Shown here in pieces: positions 48,163 to 58,900 of a stretch of 64,000 nt of DNA; positions within the stretch are counted from its first letter, which is position 1, and every line of letters begins with the position of its first letter. Where the stretch lies: the NCBI RefSeq assembly GCF_900105655.1, contig NZ_LT629787.1, forward strand, positions 3,596,001 through 3,660,000. Reading direction: 5' to 3'. Below the pieces are notes generated by a model. The model ran no database searches, was not told where the DNA came from, and saw only the letters and a list, made by a program, of their open reading frames with translations. This DNA comes from Halopseudomonas salegens (GTDB lineage Bacteria > Pseudomonadota > Gammaproteobacteria > Pseudomonadales > Pseudomonadaceae). The position numbers were made by a program, and so were the translations under genes.

Positions 48163-48200
48163 GGAGCCTCTGACAAACGCAGGTAGTTTTCAGAGGCTCC
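48163..48200 (-). terminator. Hairpin after the second chemoreceptor gene
   Basis: GGAGCCTCTGA and TCAGAGGCTCC form a perfect 11-bp stem with a 16-base loop, 14 bases after the receptor stop. A T-run is missing, so it may be a factor-dependent or mRNA-protecting structure. Confidence 0.55.
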
Positions 48201-48213
48201 TGAACCCAGGCTG

Positions 48214-49851
48214 TCAGGTCTTGAAGCGGCCGACCTGGTCTTGCAGTGCGGATGCCAAACGAGCCATCGAGTCGCTGGCTTGACGGCTTTCTTCAGAGCT
48301 TTGTGCGGCCTGATTGGACAGATCACGAACGCCACTGATATTGCGCGAGATTTCTTCGGTCGTTTTGCTTTGCTCTTCGCAAGCGGCTGCGATTTGTGCT
48401 GCCATATCGTTGATGCGCACAACCGATTGCGCGGTTTCATTCAGTGAATGCTCGGCACCTGAAGCCTGCTCGACGCTTTGCGCTGCCAGTGCCGCGCCGC
48501 GTTGCATGACGCTGACGGCCTGGGCACTGCCGGATTGCAGGCTCTGGATCATCTGCTGGATATCCCGCGTGGAGTCCTGGGTTCGGGCGGCCAGCGCACG
48601 CACTTCATCTGCCACTACCGCAAAGCCGCGGCCCTGCTCACCGGCGCGCGCAGCTTCAATGGCAGCATTCAATGCCAGCAGATTGGTCTGTTCCGCAATC
48701 GCTTGAATGACGCTGAGAACGCCGCCAATATTATCGCTATCGGATTCCAGATTGTTGATGACGCCTGCCGCCTCTTCTACGTCGGCGGCCAGGCGCCGCA
48801 GGGCATCCATCGTTTGTCCCACCACTTCGGCAGCTGCATGGCCCTGCCGGTCGGCGGCGCTGGCGGCTTCGGCGGTACTGGTGGCATTATCGGCCACTTC
48901 ATGAATGGCGGCGCTCATTTCGATAGCCGCTGTGCTGACCTGGTCAATAGTAAGGTATTGCTCGTTGACCAGCCGATCCTGGTTGGCGGCAATGGTGCTC
49001 ATCTGCTCGGATGCCGAGGCAACCTGCAGGGTGGAGTCAGTGACTTGCTGAATCAGGGTCTGAAGCTGTTCGAGGAACTGGTTCAATGCCATGCCGACCT
49101 GACCGAGTTCATCACTGGATGTGACATGAATCCGTTTGGTCAGGTCTCCCTCGCCATCGGCCATGTCGCGGATACGGCGGAGAATGTCCTGCAGCGGTCT
49201 GGTGATTAGCCCCGGAAAAAAGGCAATGATCAGCGCACATAGCAGCAGCCCTACAGCAACCACCGTTAGCACGATTGCATCGCTCTTGTTGGCGACGACT
49301 TCAGCCAACGCTGTCTCGCTGGCGGCCTCTTCATCCACCAGTTGGGTCATTTGGTCAATCAGATCGCGCGCCTGGATAAACTGCTGGTAGCCACGTCCGT
49401 AACTCAGCGTTCTGGCCTCATCGCCATTATTGCTGCCGGCCAGTCTGACAATCTGGTCAGTGGTCTGTTTCCAGGTGTCGAAAGCGGCCTGGAAGTCGCT
49501 GCCCAGTTGTTGTCCTTTAGCGGATTGGGTTGAGTCGGCATAGACGGTGACCCGATCAATGGCCTGCTGCAAATTTTCGCTGTGTTCCGTGAGCAGTTGA
49601 GCCCGGTCGCGCGCACCGCTCTCAACCAGCAGCTCCCTTTCTGCCGTGAGGGCTTGATACATGTCCCGGTCGGCTTCCAGCAAGGTTGCGCTTTGCGGCA
49701 GCAGCTCATCGGTCATTCGCGAGAGCCTGAAATCAAGGCTGTTGACTGCCCAGAAGGCAGTGACTGCCAGGCCAATAAACAGCGTCGCTACCAGTAGCAG
49801 CGGCAAGGTCAACTTCCAGCGAAATCCCATATTTCTGAACAGGCTGAACAT
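48214..49851 (-). CDS. Methyl-accepting chemotaxis protein (helical-bundle sensor)
   Basis: The 545-residue receptor has a transmembrane helix at about residues 14-36, a periplasmic helical domain of about 155 residues, a second helix (about 195-217), HAMP ([14 protein letters not shown]) and the signalling tip [30 protein letters not shown] (motif given in parts: [16 protein letters not shown], then [12 protein letters not shown]). The sensor resembles four-helix-bundle (4HB/HBM) ligand domains; the ligand is unknown. A perfect sigma-28 -10 box lies upstream. Confidence 0.93.
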   Translation of the reverse strand: MFSLFRNMGFRWKLTLPLLLVATLFIGLAVTAFWAVNSLDFRLSRMTDELLPQSATLLEADRDMYQALTAERELLVESGARDRAQLLTEHSENLQQAIDRVTVYADSTQSAKGQQLGSDFQAAFDTWKQTTDQIVRLAGSNNGDEARTLSYGRGYQQFIQARDLIDQMTQLVDEEAASETALAEVVANKSDAIVLTVVAVGLLLCALIIAFFPGLITRPLQDILRRIRDMADGEGDLTKRIHVTSSDELGQVGMALNQFLEQLQTLIQQVTDSTLQVASASEQMSTIAANQDRLVNEQYLTIDQVSTAAIEMSAAIHEVADNATSTAEAASAADRQGHAAAEVVGQTMDALRRLAADVEEAAGVINNLESDSDNIGGVLSVIQAIAEQTNLLALNAAIEAARAGEQGRGFAVVADEVRALAARTQDSTRDIQQMIQSLQSGSAQAVSVMQRGAALAAQSVEQASGAEHSLNETAQSVVRINDMAAQIAAACEEQSKTTEEISRNISGVRDLSNQAAQSSEESRQASDSMARLASALQDQVGRFKT

Positions 49852-49939
49852 TTGGTAACTCCCTTCCCTACAGGGTCTGATGGTCTGTCAGGAGGAGGTG
49901 CTATCTCCATGCCAGGCCAGAAAAGTGACTAATGAGTCC

Positions 49940-49966
49940 TTATCGGCACTGTCAGTCAAAACATGA
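49940..49966 (-). promoter_or_regulatory. Sigma-28 (FliA) promoter of the second chemoreceptor
   Basis: On the minus strand TCATGTTT (49966-49959), 11 bases and GCCGATAA (49947-49940) match the flagellar sigma consensus, with a perfect -10 box and 6 of 8 bases in the -35. The leader to the receptor ATG is about 80 bases. Confidence 0.75.
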
Positions 49967-50127
49967 GAGCTCAAATACAGGAATATCTTGCCGGTTTCAG
50001 CGGTAGCAAGCCCGTTGGCTCTGCTTGTAGCCAGTACGCCTCCTCCGTAAAGCTGATGTTACAGAGGAGGACGCGACGAGCTGGCTGTCAACAAGAGCGC
50101 AGGGTGACGCTCAGGGGGCTGCCAGGT

Positions 50128-50790
50128 TCAAACGCTTGCAGATGAGCGCCGGTTGGCAAAGAAACCACCAATGCACAGCATGATCATGCTCATGGCCAGC
50201 AGCGACCAGGCCGACAACGTAGGTATGCTTGCGATGTTTTCACCGGCGTCGGCTCGGGTATCAGTCCAGGCATCAGACGCGGCCGCCGGGGTTGTGGCGA
50301 ACGGGCCCAGCGCAATGCCTGAGCAGTCGGTGTTACCCGTACTGAAATCAAACCCTGCCTGGTCAATGTCAGGAATGGATAAGCCGCCAGAGTAGGTCTC
50401 GATGGAGTGTTGGTTTTCTGTAGGGCCAGTATCGGATTGGCGAATAAGCAACGCCCAGTCAATAATTGTACCAGTAGCATCTGTGGCGATGTCGAACCGG
50501 CACAATGTGCTGTCCGCCAGGGTTCTTACGGCCACACTGTCGTCGAAGCTGAGTGACGTTACCAAAGCAGTCGCATCACCAGAAAAATTCGGTGGAATCG
50601 GCGCAGCGGTTGAAAATGTGCCTGTCAGGTTGTCCGCTGTGGTGTACGGGGGATCTGCGTTAGTGTAAGTATCGCCAACATAGCTGTAGCTGACGGCTTG
50701 AGCCAAGGCTTTTCCGGAAAACGTGGCCAGCAAAACAACAATAACGCAGAAGAGGCGGGAAAGGGCTAAGGATGAATGACACCGATCCAT
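50128..50790 (-). CDS. Secreted protein with IPTL-CTERM sorting signal, unknown domain
   Basis: The start ATG 50790 has AAGGAA seven bases upstream and begins a signal peptide (MDRCHSSLALSRLFCVIVVL); the frame is open to 50883. The 220-residue product ends in IPTLSAWSLLAM, a hydrophobic stretch and RRSSASV, a good IPTL-CTERM signal. The middle is a beta-rich region with YVGDTYTNADPPYTTADNL, resembling the YSYTGNPFT-like motif of PEP/IPTL-associated proteins. I do not recognise a catalytic domain. Confidence 0.8.
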   Translation of the reverse strand: MDRCHSSLALSRLFCVIVVLLATFSGKALAQAVSYSYVGDTYTNADPPYTTADNLTGTFSTAAPIPPNFSGDATALVTSLSFDDSVAVRTLADSTLCRFDIATDATGTIIDWALLIRQSDTGPTENQHSIETYSGGLSIPDIDQAGFDFSTGNTDCSGIALGPFATTPAAASDAWTDTRADAGENIASIPTLSAWSLLAMSMIMLCIGGFFANRRSSASV

Positions 50791-50952
50791 GGGTTGATTC
50801 CTTTTCAGATTGATCAATCTGATAAAACTTAACAGCAGTGGTACATAAAATCCACTCGGCTGCAGTGTGTCAAAACGGTGCATATCCTTGCATTTGTTCC
50901 GTTTCCCGGGGGACAGTCACCGGCGGGGGCCGGCACTGATTGGTCATGTCGT

Positions 50953-52140
50953 TTAGCTGCGATGCCTGTTCGGCAGCCGGAAGCCCGCCATCGCGAACAG
51001 ACCAAGCACCAGCATCAACAGGGTCCAGGTACTCAAGGTCGGGATAGGGCTTAGCCGAACGTGCCTGCCGGCAACGGTTTCGGCTGAATCGAGAAAGGCG
51101 CCAGCCCAGCCTGCGGCCGCGAACATCTGGCCAGTGACAGGATCCATAGCGTGGGCAAAGGTACGTCGGCCAGCATTCAAGGGTTCAGTAAATTCCCAGC
51201 TGCCGGCGGTTCCCTGGTTCAGGTTGTATCTTTCCACGCTGTTCAGATAACTGCTCCAGCCACCACCGCCGACATAGAGACGATTGTCTCGGATCCAGGC
51301 CGCCGCTCCAGCACGGGCATTTTGCAGTGCAGGGTAGGCAATCCAGCTATCTGTTGCCGGGTTGTAAGCAGCAACGGTATCAAGATCGGGGGTCGTATTG
51401 CGAAAGCCGGTTACGAAAATCAGGCCATTGTTCGCGGCAACTGCCGAGCCATAAGCATGGGTGAAAGGTGAGCTGCTGAGCGCGGACCAGCGATTCCCTG
51501 CACTTTGCTGTGGGTCGAAGACCCATGTGCTGTCAGTAATATTGTTCGTCCCACCAGGGGTGCCTCCAAAGAGATAGAGTCTGCCATCATGCTCGGTACA
51601 AGCCGAGTTAAATGCAGGTGCCGGCACCGGATCGGCAACAGCTGTTGTCCAGGTACCCGTGGCCGGATCCAATATCTGCAGGTCGGTGAAAGCTGATCCA
51701 CCATCATAGCCGCCGGGCACATAGATCAGCCCGTCGACTGTTGCCGCGCAGAGATTCCAGCCCGGCGTTGGCATAGGGTCGGCACTGGTGTCGTCCCACG
51801 CATCGGTTTGGGGATCGTAAATCTGCACGATGCCGCTGGCAGCGCCACCGGACTGCTCGCCGCCAATGACATAGAACCGGCCATTTGCAAAAGCCCCGGC
51901 CGGGCGACTGACTGGAGTGGGTGCAGGGCTTATGACGGTCCAGGGGGTAAGACCGGGGCTAACGATTTTGTTGAACGACGTATTTTCCGGGGTGGTCTGC
52001 GGGGAACCGCTATCGCTGTCCGACGGGGCGGCAGAAATACTGCCCACAGTCGCCAGGCAGACGATGGCAAGCATCAAATTGAAGCGCAAGCGCGCAAAAA
52101 AAGAAATGAATTGCCAAAACTGCGAATGGCGGTAGTTCAT
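50953..52140 (-). CDS. Kelch-repeat beta-propeller protein with IPTL-CTERM sorting signal
   Basis: The 395-residue exported protein has an N-terminal signal (hydrophobic core LMLAIVCLATVGSISA), then six or so Kelch repeats, for example RFYVIGGEQSGGAASGIVQI, LIYVPGGYDGG, RLYLFGGTPGG and RLYVGGGGWSSYLNSVERYN. The C-terminus is IPTLSTWTLLMLVLG followed by a basic tail. Kelch propellers usually bind proteins or glycans. GGGAAG precedes the ATG. It follows the same orientation as the previous IPTL gene, 162 bases apart. Confidence 0.85.
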   Translation of the reverse strand: MNYRHSQFWQFISFFARLRFNLMLAIVCLATVGSISAAPSDSDSGSPQTTPENTSFNKIVSPGLTPWTVISPAPTPVSRPAGAFANGRFYVIGGEQSGGAASGIVQIYDPQTDAWDDTSADPMPTPGWNLCAATVDGLIYVPGGYDGGSAFTDLQILDPATGTWTTAVADPVPAPAFNSACTEHDGRLYLFGGTPGGTNNITDSTWVFDPQQSAGNRWSALSSSPFTHAYGSAVAANNGLIFVTGFRNTTPDLDTVAAYNPATDSWIAYPALQNARAGAAAWIRDNRLYVGGGGWSSYLNSVERYNLNQGTAGSWEFTEPLNAGRRTFAHAMDPVTGQMFAAAGWAGAFLDSAETVAGRHVRLSPIPTLSTWTLLMLVLGLFAMAGFRLPNRHRS

Positions 52141-52515
52141 GGCTAGCGGCTTCCCTGTCAGTTATTCGTACCAGAGTACTGGACGCTCTATTGGTCAAGC
52201 ATACTATGTTGCAAAGACGGGCCAGTACAAGGCAAACAGGAACTCTCTAGTTCTGCGCAAAGCCTCAATTCTTGACGCCGGGAAACAGGCAGAAGTGATT
52301 GCGTGAGTTATCAGTCATTTGCGGCAGACACCGGGACCATCTTGCAGACAGTTGTCTGTTGCAACACAAGGCTTTTATCGAAAGCTCTGACCGGGCTAGA
52401 GAAAAACGCTTGCCGCAGTTATGCCCTGTTTGCTTGTCGATTTTCATTGGCATGCTACGACTACACTGTATGGCATTTCTGCCAGGATTGATGTCGCCCA
52501 TACAGGAGGTTGCCA
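52141..52515. other. 375-base intergenic region between divergent genes
   Basis: I see no gene supported here. Short open frames lack ribosome sites and family patterns. The region must contain the promoters of the Kelch gene (minus strand) and the VOC gene (plus strand); the latter has a perfect AGGAGG ribosome site at 52504-52509. Confidence 0.6.
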
Positions 52516-53436
52516 ATGACTGCTGCACCACAAAAAATTGTCCCCCATCTCTGGTTTGATAAAGAGGCCAGGGAAGCGGCTGAATTCTATTGCTCTGTAT
52601 TCCCGGATTCCTCCGTTACCAGCTCGACAACCTTGCACGACACCCCGGGCGGCGACTGTGATCTGGTGTCTTTTGAGTTGTCCGGGTATGTGTTTATGGC
52701 GATCAGCGCCGGCCCGCTATTTACCTTCAACCCGTCGGTTTCGTTCATAGTGAATTTTGACCCGGCGCGGGATAAAGACGCGCGCAGCAACCTTGATCTG
52801 GCCTGGGACAAGCTGGCCGAAGGCGGCAAGGTATTGATGCCTCTGGATAGCTATCCATTCAGTGAGCGCTATGGCTGGATTCAGGACCGGTTTGGCCTGT
52901 CATGGCAGCTTGGCCTGACAGGCCAAGCTGCCCCGCAAAGACCTTTTATCGTGCCCTCACTCCTGTTTGTTGGCGATCTGTGCGGCAAGGCGGAAGAGGC
53001 GGCACGTTTTTACCGGTCAGTTTTCAATAACACCCGGATTGGTGAAGTGGCGCGTTATCCAGCAGGGATGGAGCCGGACCGGGAAGGTACGCTGATGTAC
53101 AGCGACTTCACTCTCGAAGGGCAGTGGTTTGCCGCGATGGATAGCGCACACCAGCATGACTTCGCCTTCAACGAAGCGGTGTCATTTTTGGTGAATTGCT
53201 CATCTCAGGATGAGATTGACGCCTACTGGCAACAACTCTCTGCCGTGCCGGAAGCTGAGCAATGCGGCTGGCTGAAAGACAGGTACGGGCTGTCCTGGCA
53301 GGCTTATCCGCAGGTGTTGACCCGTATGTTGCTGAGCCCGGACGCTGAGCGGGTGAAACGCGTGACGCAAGCCTTCCTGGGCATGCAGAAGTTTGATCTG
53401 GCAGCTCTGCACAAAGCCTTCGACCCGAACGACTAG
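52516..53436 (+). CDS. Tandem PhnB-like / 3-demethylubiquinone methyltransferase-type VOC protein
   Basis: The 306-residue protein is two fused glyoxalase/VOC modules. The first begins [20 protein letters not shown] and ends [14 protein letters not shown]; the second begins [20 protein letters not shown] and ends [16 protein letters not shown]. This is the pattern of the PhnB-like family, named for a methyltransferase activity that is not proved for it. ATG 52516 is used because AGGAGG lies six bases upstream. Its stop overlaps the convergent kinase gene by four bases. Confidence 0.85.
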   Translation: MTAAPQKIVPHLWFDKEAREAAEFYCSVFPDSSVTSSTTLHDTPGGDCDLVSFELSGYVFMAISAGPLFTFNPSVSFIVNFDPARDKDARSNLDLAWDKLAEGGKVLMPLDSYPFSERYGWIQDRFGLSWQLGLTGQAAPQRPFIVPSLLFVGDLCGKAEEAARFYRSVFNNTRIGEVARYPAGMEPDREGTLMYSDFTLEGQWFAAMDSAHQHDFAFNEAVSFLVNCSSQDEIDAYWQQLSAVPEAEQCGWLKDRYGLSWQAYPQVLTRMLLSPDAERVKRVTQAFLGMQKFDLAALHKAFDPND

Positions 53437-54578
53437 ATTCGGCTGGCCAGGTGCCTGGTCGCCAGCGCGCTCGCCTTGGGTAATTCGACCCGGAAAACGG
53501 TGCCAGTGTCAGCCGCGGACGTGACGCTGATATCGCCGTGATGAGCCTTCACCAGCTCGCGCACAATATAAAGGCCGAGCCCAAGGTTCTTGTTCGGGTT
53601 GCCCGCTTGATAGTGCTTGCGGTTGGCCAGCTCGAAAATCACTTTCTGGTTGGCAAGCGGAATCGGCTCGCCATCATTCTTCACGGTCAGTACCACAGCG
53701 TCAGGGGTGCCTTCACAGGTGACGCTGATCTCGCCCTGCTCGGCGCCATGCTGCAAGGCATTGCCGATCAGGTTCTGGCAGATCTGCCCGACGCGCAGGC
53801 CGTCCCAGTTGCCGGTACAATCCCCGTAGGCGTGATGCTGAAACCGGCAATCATCGTGTACGGAACGAAACTCGTCGACCAGGTTTCTGGTGATCTCCGC
53901 CGCATCCGTCTCACCGATGCTGATCCTCACGCCCTTGCCAATGCGGCTTTCGGTAAAGTCCATCAGGTTGTCCAGCATCATCTTCATGCGATACAGGCTA
54001 CCGTTCACCACCGGCGCCATCTTGTTCGGCTTGTCGTCGGCATCTTCCAGCTTCTTCAGCTTGTCTGCCCCAAACTCAATGACTTGCAAGGGCGAACGCA
54101 GGTCATGGCCAAGCATGCCGACAAAAAGGTCAGAGTTCTCCAGTACGGACTCGGAATAGCGCGCCACCGACTCTGTCAGGGTGTGATCGAGGGCTTCGTT
54201 GAAGCGGACAATGTCATCGGCATTCTCGGCACTGAAGACCGTCGTATCGGAGAACCACAAGCGCAGTACGCTGGCACGCAGCGAGCGGTACTCGGCGACC
54301 AGCAAACTGATCGAAAAACCGGCGTCCAGACGCTCATCAGCATGTACTTCAGCGGCGGAGTCGGCGTCATCACGGCTGTCTGCCGGCTCTATGCTGTGAT
54401 CCGGCAGGCTACGGCCCGCTTTCAATACGCCAGCAATATTCTCCAGCATGGCTCTGGCATGGTCGCGCAGCTCACGGGTTTTGAGATTGGCTTCGCTCGG
54501 CTGATTGGCGCGGGCAAAGTTCTCCCATTCCTTGAGAATGGTTTCCAGGTTGGCGGAAATGAATTCATGTAAACGCAT
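53433..54578 (-). CDS. Soluble sensor histidine kinase with RsbRD-like N-terminal domain
   Basis: The 381-residue kinase has no membrane segment. The N-terminus ([20 protein letters not shown]) resembles the RsbRD_N domain found in cytoplasmic stress sensors. HisKA has H158 in [13 protein letters not shown] and the HATPase domain has [17 protein letters not shown] and [10 protein letters not shown]. No response regulator gene is adjacent, so it is an orphan kinase whose partner is elsewhere. Confidence 0.87.
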   Translation of the reverse strand: MRLHEFISANLETILKEWENFARANQPSEANLKTRELRDHARAMLENIAGVLKAGRSLPDHSIEPADSRDDADSAAEVHADERLDAGFSISLLVAEYRSLRASVLRLWFSDTTVFSAENADDIVRFNEALDHTLTESVARYSESVLENSDLFVGMLGHDLRSPLQVIEFGADKLKKLEDADDKPNKMAPVVNGSLYRMKMMLDNLMDFTESRIGKGVRISIGETDAAEITRNLVDEFRSVHDDCRFQHHAYGDCTGNWDGLRVGQICQNLIGNALQHGAEQGEISVTCEGTPDAVVLTVKNDGEPIPLANQKVIFELANRKHYQAGNPNKNLGLGLYIVRELVKAHHGDISVTSAADTGTVFRVELPKASALATRHLASRI

Positions 54579-54772
54579 GGCTTCGCTGCTCTGGTTGGGG
54601 CCCGGTTCCCTGGGAACGGCAGGTGGCCGTGTGATTGTCCGCTCTTCGGCCGCAGGTGTGGCTGGATGGGCTGGGGCGCTGACAGGGGATCAGCAGACTA
54701 TACCGAGGGTGTTTGATCATTGCTATTCCAGATAGTTCATGCCGAATAGTCATCAAACCCCAGCGCACATTT

Positions 54773-54859
54773 TTGCCCAAAACAGTGGCATCAAAATGGC
54801 AAACGGGCTAAGTTGAATAAGGGCTCAATGCCCTATAAACCATACAACAAGGCCCACGG
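54773..54859 (+). repeat. Dispersed repeat copy B and duplicated leader
   Basis: The first 37 bases match copies A and C (AGTGGCATCAAAATGGCAAA, then CGGGCT). The whole 87 bases up to the ATG also resemble the leader of the Mrr-type gene at 60.4 kb, including ATGCCCTATAAACCAT and GCCCACGG; in both, the motif ends 51 bases before the ATG. It thus marks the 5' edge of a duplicated gene segment. Confidence 0.75.
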
Positions 54860-55096
54860 ATGGCACGCAAACGCAGTTCCGGTCTGGAAGACCTGATTAC
54901 CCTACTCGCTCGACTCCCCTGGCGGGTCAGCGCATTGATCGGTGTTGTCGGCTGGTTAGTCCTGCGCCAGATCGCTGCCAACCCCCCGACACCCGTCAAC
55001 GCACTCAACACCGCCATCCAACCGGCACGCGCCATTGACGGTCTTAGTTGGCAGCAATATTCAACTGCATTCGAAGAGCGTCATCATGCTGTTTAA
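54860..55096 (+). pseudogene. Deleted and truncated copy of the Mrr-type nuclease gene
   Basis: The first 52 codons are nearly identical to the gene at 60442. Then 150 bases are missing in frame, exactly between two copies of a nine-base repeat (AAYACYGCC), so the second membrane helix is lost. The frame continues as QPARAIDGLSWQQ and then diverges and stops (FEERHHAV). The nuclease and zinc-finger domains are absent. It could still make a 78-residue one-helix membrane peptide, but a degraded duplicate is more likely. Confidence 0.8.
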
Positions 55097-55196
55097 AAGC
55101 ACAGTGAGGATATGCTCTCGCCGGAGCAGCAGGTGGAGTCCCTGGTTCGGGACGCAACCAAATAAGCTGAAAACCATTAATAACGGAGAATAAAAA

Positions 55197-55736
55197 TTGA
55201 AATGCACGTCTTGTAAAGCAGGCAAACTAATCCCCAGTTTCCTGGAGCCTCAGTTTAGATGTCATACGTGTAATCACTGCGGCGGCAACTGGATACTGAT
55301 CGAGGACTATATTGCCTGGAAGGAACGACACCCGGAATTTGAGTTTAATGCAGACAATATTGAGTCTATTGATTCAGAGGATACAAGCAAGGCGCTGTTG
55401 TGCCCTGTCACAGGCGGCATTATGAGCAAGTTCCGGATATCGAAAGATAGTCCGCATAGACTGGATTACAGCCCAAGAGTCGGCGGGGTGTGGCTCGATA
55501 AAGGCGAGTGGGAGCTTCTCGTCGCAGAGGGCTTGGCTGGAAGTTTGAACGCAATACTGACTGAGCAGTGGCAGCATAAAGTCAAGCTCGATAGCGCAAG
55601 AGACGCCATGGCGGCTCTGTATCGAAACAAGTTTGGTGACGTGGATTATGAGAAAGCGGTACAGATCCGGGATTGGCTTGATGCTCACGAACACAAGGAT
55701 GAGCTGCGCAGGTTTATCATGTCACCTCAGAGTTGA
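55197..55736 (+). CDS. Zinc-ribbon (zf-TFIIB-like) protein
   Basis: The 179-residue protein starts at a TTG with GGAG upstream. Residues 3-30 hold CTSC ... CHTCNHCGGNW, which fit a TFIIB-type zinc ribbon, and a second similar unit follows (LLCPVTGGIMSKF ... SPRVGGVWLDKGEWELL) in which GGVWLDKGE is the hallmark of that family. The C-terminal part is helical. The biochemical role of these small proteins is unknown. Confidence 0.75.
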   Translation: MKCTSCKAGKLIPSFLEPQFRCHTCNHCGGNWILIEDYIAWKERHPEFEFNADNIESIDSEDTSKALLCPVTGGIMSKFRISKDSPHRLDYSPRVGGVWLDKGEWELLVAEGLAGSLNAILTEQWQHKVKLDSARDAMAALYRNKFGDVDYEKAVQIRDWLDAHEHKDELRRFIMSPQS

Positions 55737-55934
55737 GGCCTGTTTCACATAAAGCGGACCGCTCGGGTTAGACTAATTCTTTAACCACACAGCAGGTAGT
55801 CAGGCCCGCAGAGCAACAAGCCGTCATCCGCCTAACACGCACAGGGAGTGCGCTTGCATGGATAGCATCAAGATCCTTAAAGCCCTATTTTCTACAGTTG
55901 CTCATAGTAATAGTAGCAAACAGGAGGCTCGGGT

Positions 55935-58900
55935 ATGTCTCGCATCCCGCAACGCCCACTGAATATACCGTCCGATGCACAATGGAACGCCAGCGATCAA
56001 ATGTGGCAACTAGGGCAAAGCAGGCCTCGGGAAAACGATGATCCGGCCCTGGTGGGTGAGCGGCGCTATTGGTATGAAGATGGAAGCATGGCAGGTATCG
56101 AATATTTCGATGAGGAAGGCCAGCTTAACGGTACCTCAACCTGGTATCACCCCGACGGAACCTTGGCCAGCCAGGGTGAATTCCGAAATGGCTTGCGCTT
56201 TGGTCACTTCATCGAGATGCAAAGTGAGAATGAAACGCCCCATTACTACACTGAAGACGAACGCACCTGGCGGGTGGAATTCGATGCAACGAAGAATTGG
56301 TCGGAAGAGAACATAGTTTATTTTCTGAAAGATGGCACCGAGTGTACCTCGACCGGTCGCCCACTAACGATGGCCTTTGATCTCGATCCGATTTTCGATG
56401 GCGCGAGCCCGCACAACTTCATCGAAGGCGATGGGCTGCGCATATTACAGCTCCTCGCGGAAGAGAGCGAAAACCCCTCGAGCGAATTGCCGGAGACTTT
56501 GGGTCTGGATACGGTGTTCGGCTATAAGGATCAGCATGTCGCGCCATTCCTGCAGCTGATCAACACCGCTGGCGTCCATAAAACTTCACCTGAAGGCGTT
56601 AACAATACTGTGCTCGCTCCAATCCGCCTCCCCGGTTACGGCGCCTGGGGTACACAAGATGGCTCTACAAACCTCATGGAATGGTTCCTGCGAAATTGTG
56701 ACGCCGGCATGCCGGGGATGGCTTTCAACGGTGCCTACTGGCTGGGGGGATCAGGCGACTGCAACGGTTGGTGCATCGGTCTCTTCGACCGCGACGCTGA
56801 ACACGGTGGGTCCGGATCCAATGAGTGCAAGCCGCAGATCTACTTTTGGGATCACGACATCGACGGTTTTGAGCAACCGCAGTATGGCAGTCTGGATGAT
56901 TTTTTATGGCACCTTTGCATCGAAGCCGCATGCTATCAGGAACGCCTTAGCGAAGAAGCGGCCAAACGCGCTCGCATGCAGCAGTTCGTAGAACCCCAGA
57001 AGAGCATGTCCGACACCTGCTTTTTCCAATTCCGCGCCTACTGGCTGACCGAGTTGATGAAATACACCGGCTCAACAGAGAGCCCGAAAAACCGGTTGCG
57101 CTATCTGAATACCTCTTTCAACAGCAACCTCAACAAGCCGATCAACGAAGAAGTGCATCAAGCCCGGCTCAGAACCGGTAAAGATCTGCCGCCGACCGCA
57201 CTGTATACGCTATGGCGCTATTTCTGGTTCGGCCACGAAGCACGCCTGCGCGAGGCACTGGATGCGTATCGCGAAGCACCGGCAAAACTGACCCGTGATT
57301 GCGTGGCATTGATCGAAGAATTACTAGCAGAGCGCAACACACTGCCAGGAATACCCGATGTGCGCGCGCTACGCGCAGCTTTGCTGACTCTTGATCTGGA
57401 CCCGGATCGCAAGTCCGAGCGCGAGGCTGAGCAAGCCGCGCTTGCTGAACAAAAGCTGGCGGCACTGACCGCCGAGATCCCCGCTCTGCAGCAGCAGGGG
57501 TTAGACGCACTGATCGAGCGCGCCTGGGATGTCGTAGACGACAAGCAGTCGCTACAGCTGCTTGCCAAAGAAGTCAGCAAGGATGCCCGCCTTGGGTCAT
57601 TGTTTATCGGGCTGAATTGGATCAAGCGTCGCAAGCAAGCCGAGTACAATAATCCGCGTAGCCCGATCGATGACGCATACCATGCCGACCTGGGCTCCTG
57701 GCTCGAAAGCCAAGACCATCGCCCGGCTCAAGCCTGGATGTGGCCAACCGCTACACATTTGACCTTGGTGCTCAAGGATTGCGTACGCAGGCCGGGGGTT
57801 GCACATCCGCGTCTGATCGAGGCCGCGTTGCGGGAACTAGGTATCGCCTCGGAATACAACTTCTCACGCGAGCGGGCGGCTACGCTGCTTGGTTGCATCC
57901 AGGAGCAGCGCGCAATCCCTGCGCTGCTTGCACTGTTCGAGGAGTATCAGCTCAATACTGCTGATCTCAGCAATGATGAACTTCGCTCGGTCGCGAGTCG
58001 GTGGGAGGGTTGCCTCAGTGCTGCTGCGGAAGCCTTGTGCAAAATCCATCGTGCATATCCCAATCTGCCGGCCGCGGACACTGCCAAGCATATGCACGCC
58101 ATTGCCAATGACCATTACACCGCTGCCAGCCTCTCCAGACATCACCGTATGGACAACGCCGCCATTGCTTGCCTGCGCACCCTCGGTAGCTTGGGAGACC
58201 CGCGAACCCTGATGGCCATGCCCTCGCTGTACGTGGCCAGAGGCGATGATGCCATTGGCCGGATGTTGGCGCTGCGCGAGCTGGCGCACAAGCATCCGGG
58301 AAGCCGCCGCGAGATAGCTGAAGGCCAGTCAGATGAGCGCTGCAGGGGTGTCATGCTTGCACATGCGCTGATGCTCAACGCGGCAATCAAGGGTTTTGAC
58401 TTCAACAATGCGCTGGTTTTTATCGAAGACAACGGCTACCTGCGCTCTGATAGAAAAGAATGGCGGCTGTACTGGTTGTTGCTCTGTGAGGCGATTGCTG
58501 AAAGCACACTTCCAACTGACCTGATTGCAAATTTACTCTACTCGGGGGATCGAGATGTGCGTGAAGCGGCGCAAGCGGCGCTGCATGCACGTCAATCTGA
58601 AGTCCCAAGAATTCGCGCACTGTCGCCAATTGAAGCCGAAGACATCGTCATCACACAGGGAACCGAGGGTGCACTGCAACTCTTTTGTGATCCGCACACC
58701 ATTGGCCTGCATTATGTGCTGGAAGCAATAAACCGGCAGCCGGCGCTCGTGGATATGGTAGATGATCGTGTCGTCGCTGCCCTGATCGACGCATTAGTGC
58801 GAGACCTGGATAGATTGCCCCAAGACGATAGTATCGACCTGGAGAAACAAACCAGCACCCTGCTGGAAGTACTAATGCCGCATAGCGGGCACTTGGCACT

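Noticed and set aside
55112..55165. Short frame after the deleted Mrr copy (MLSPEQQVESLVRDATK)
   Set aside because: Seventeen codons only; it may be the tail of an eroded gene, but I cannot assign it.
55858..55962. 34-residue frame with GGGAG before the ATG, upstream of the large MORN/HEAT gene
   Set aside because: It overlaps the start of the large gene in another frame and has no recognisable sequence; a leader peptide is possible but unsupported.
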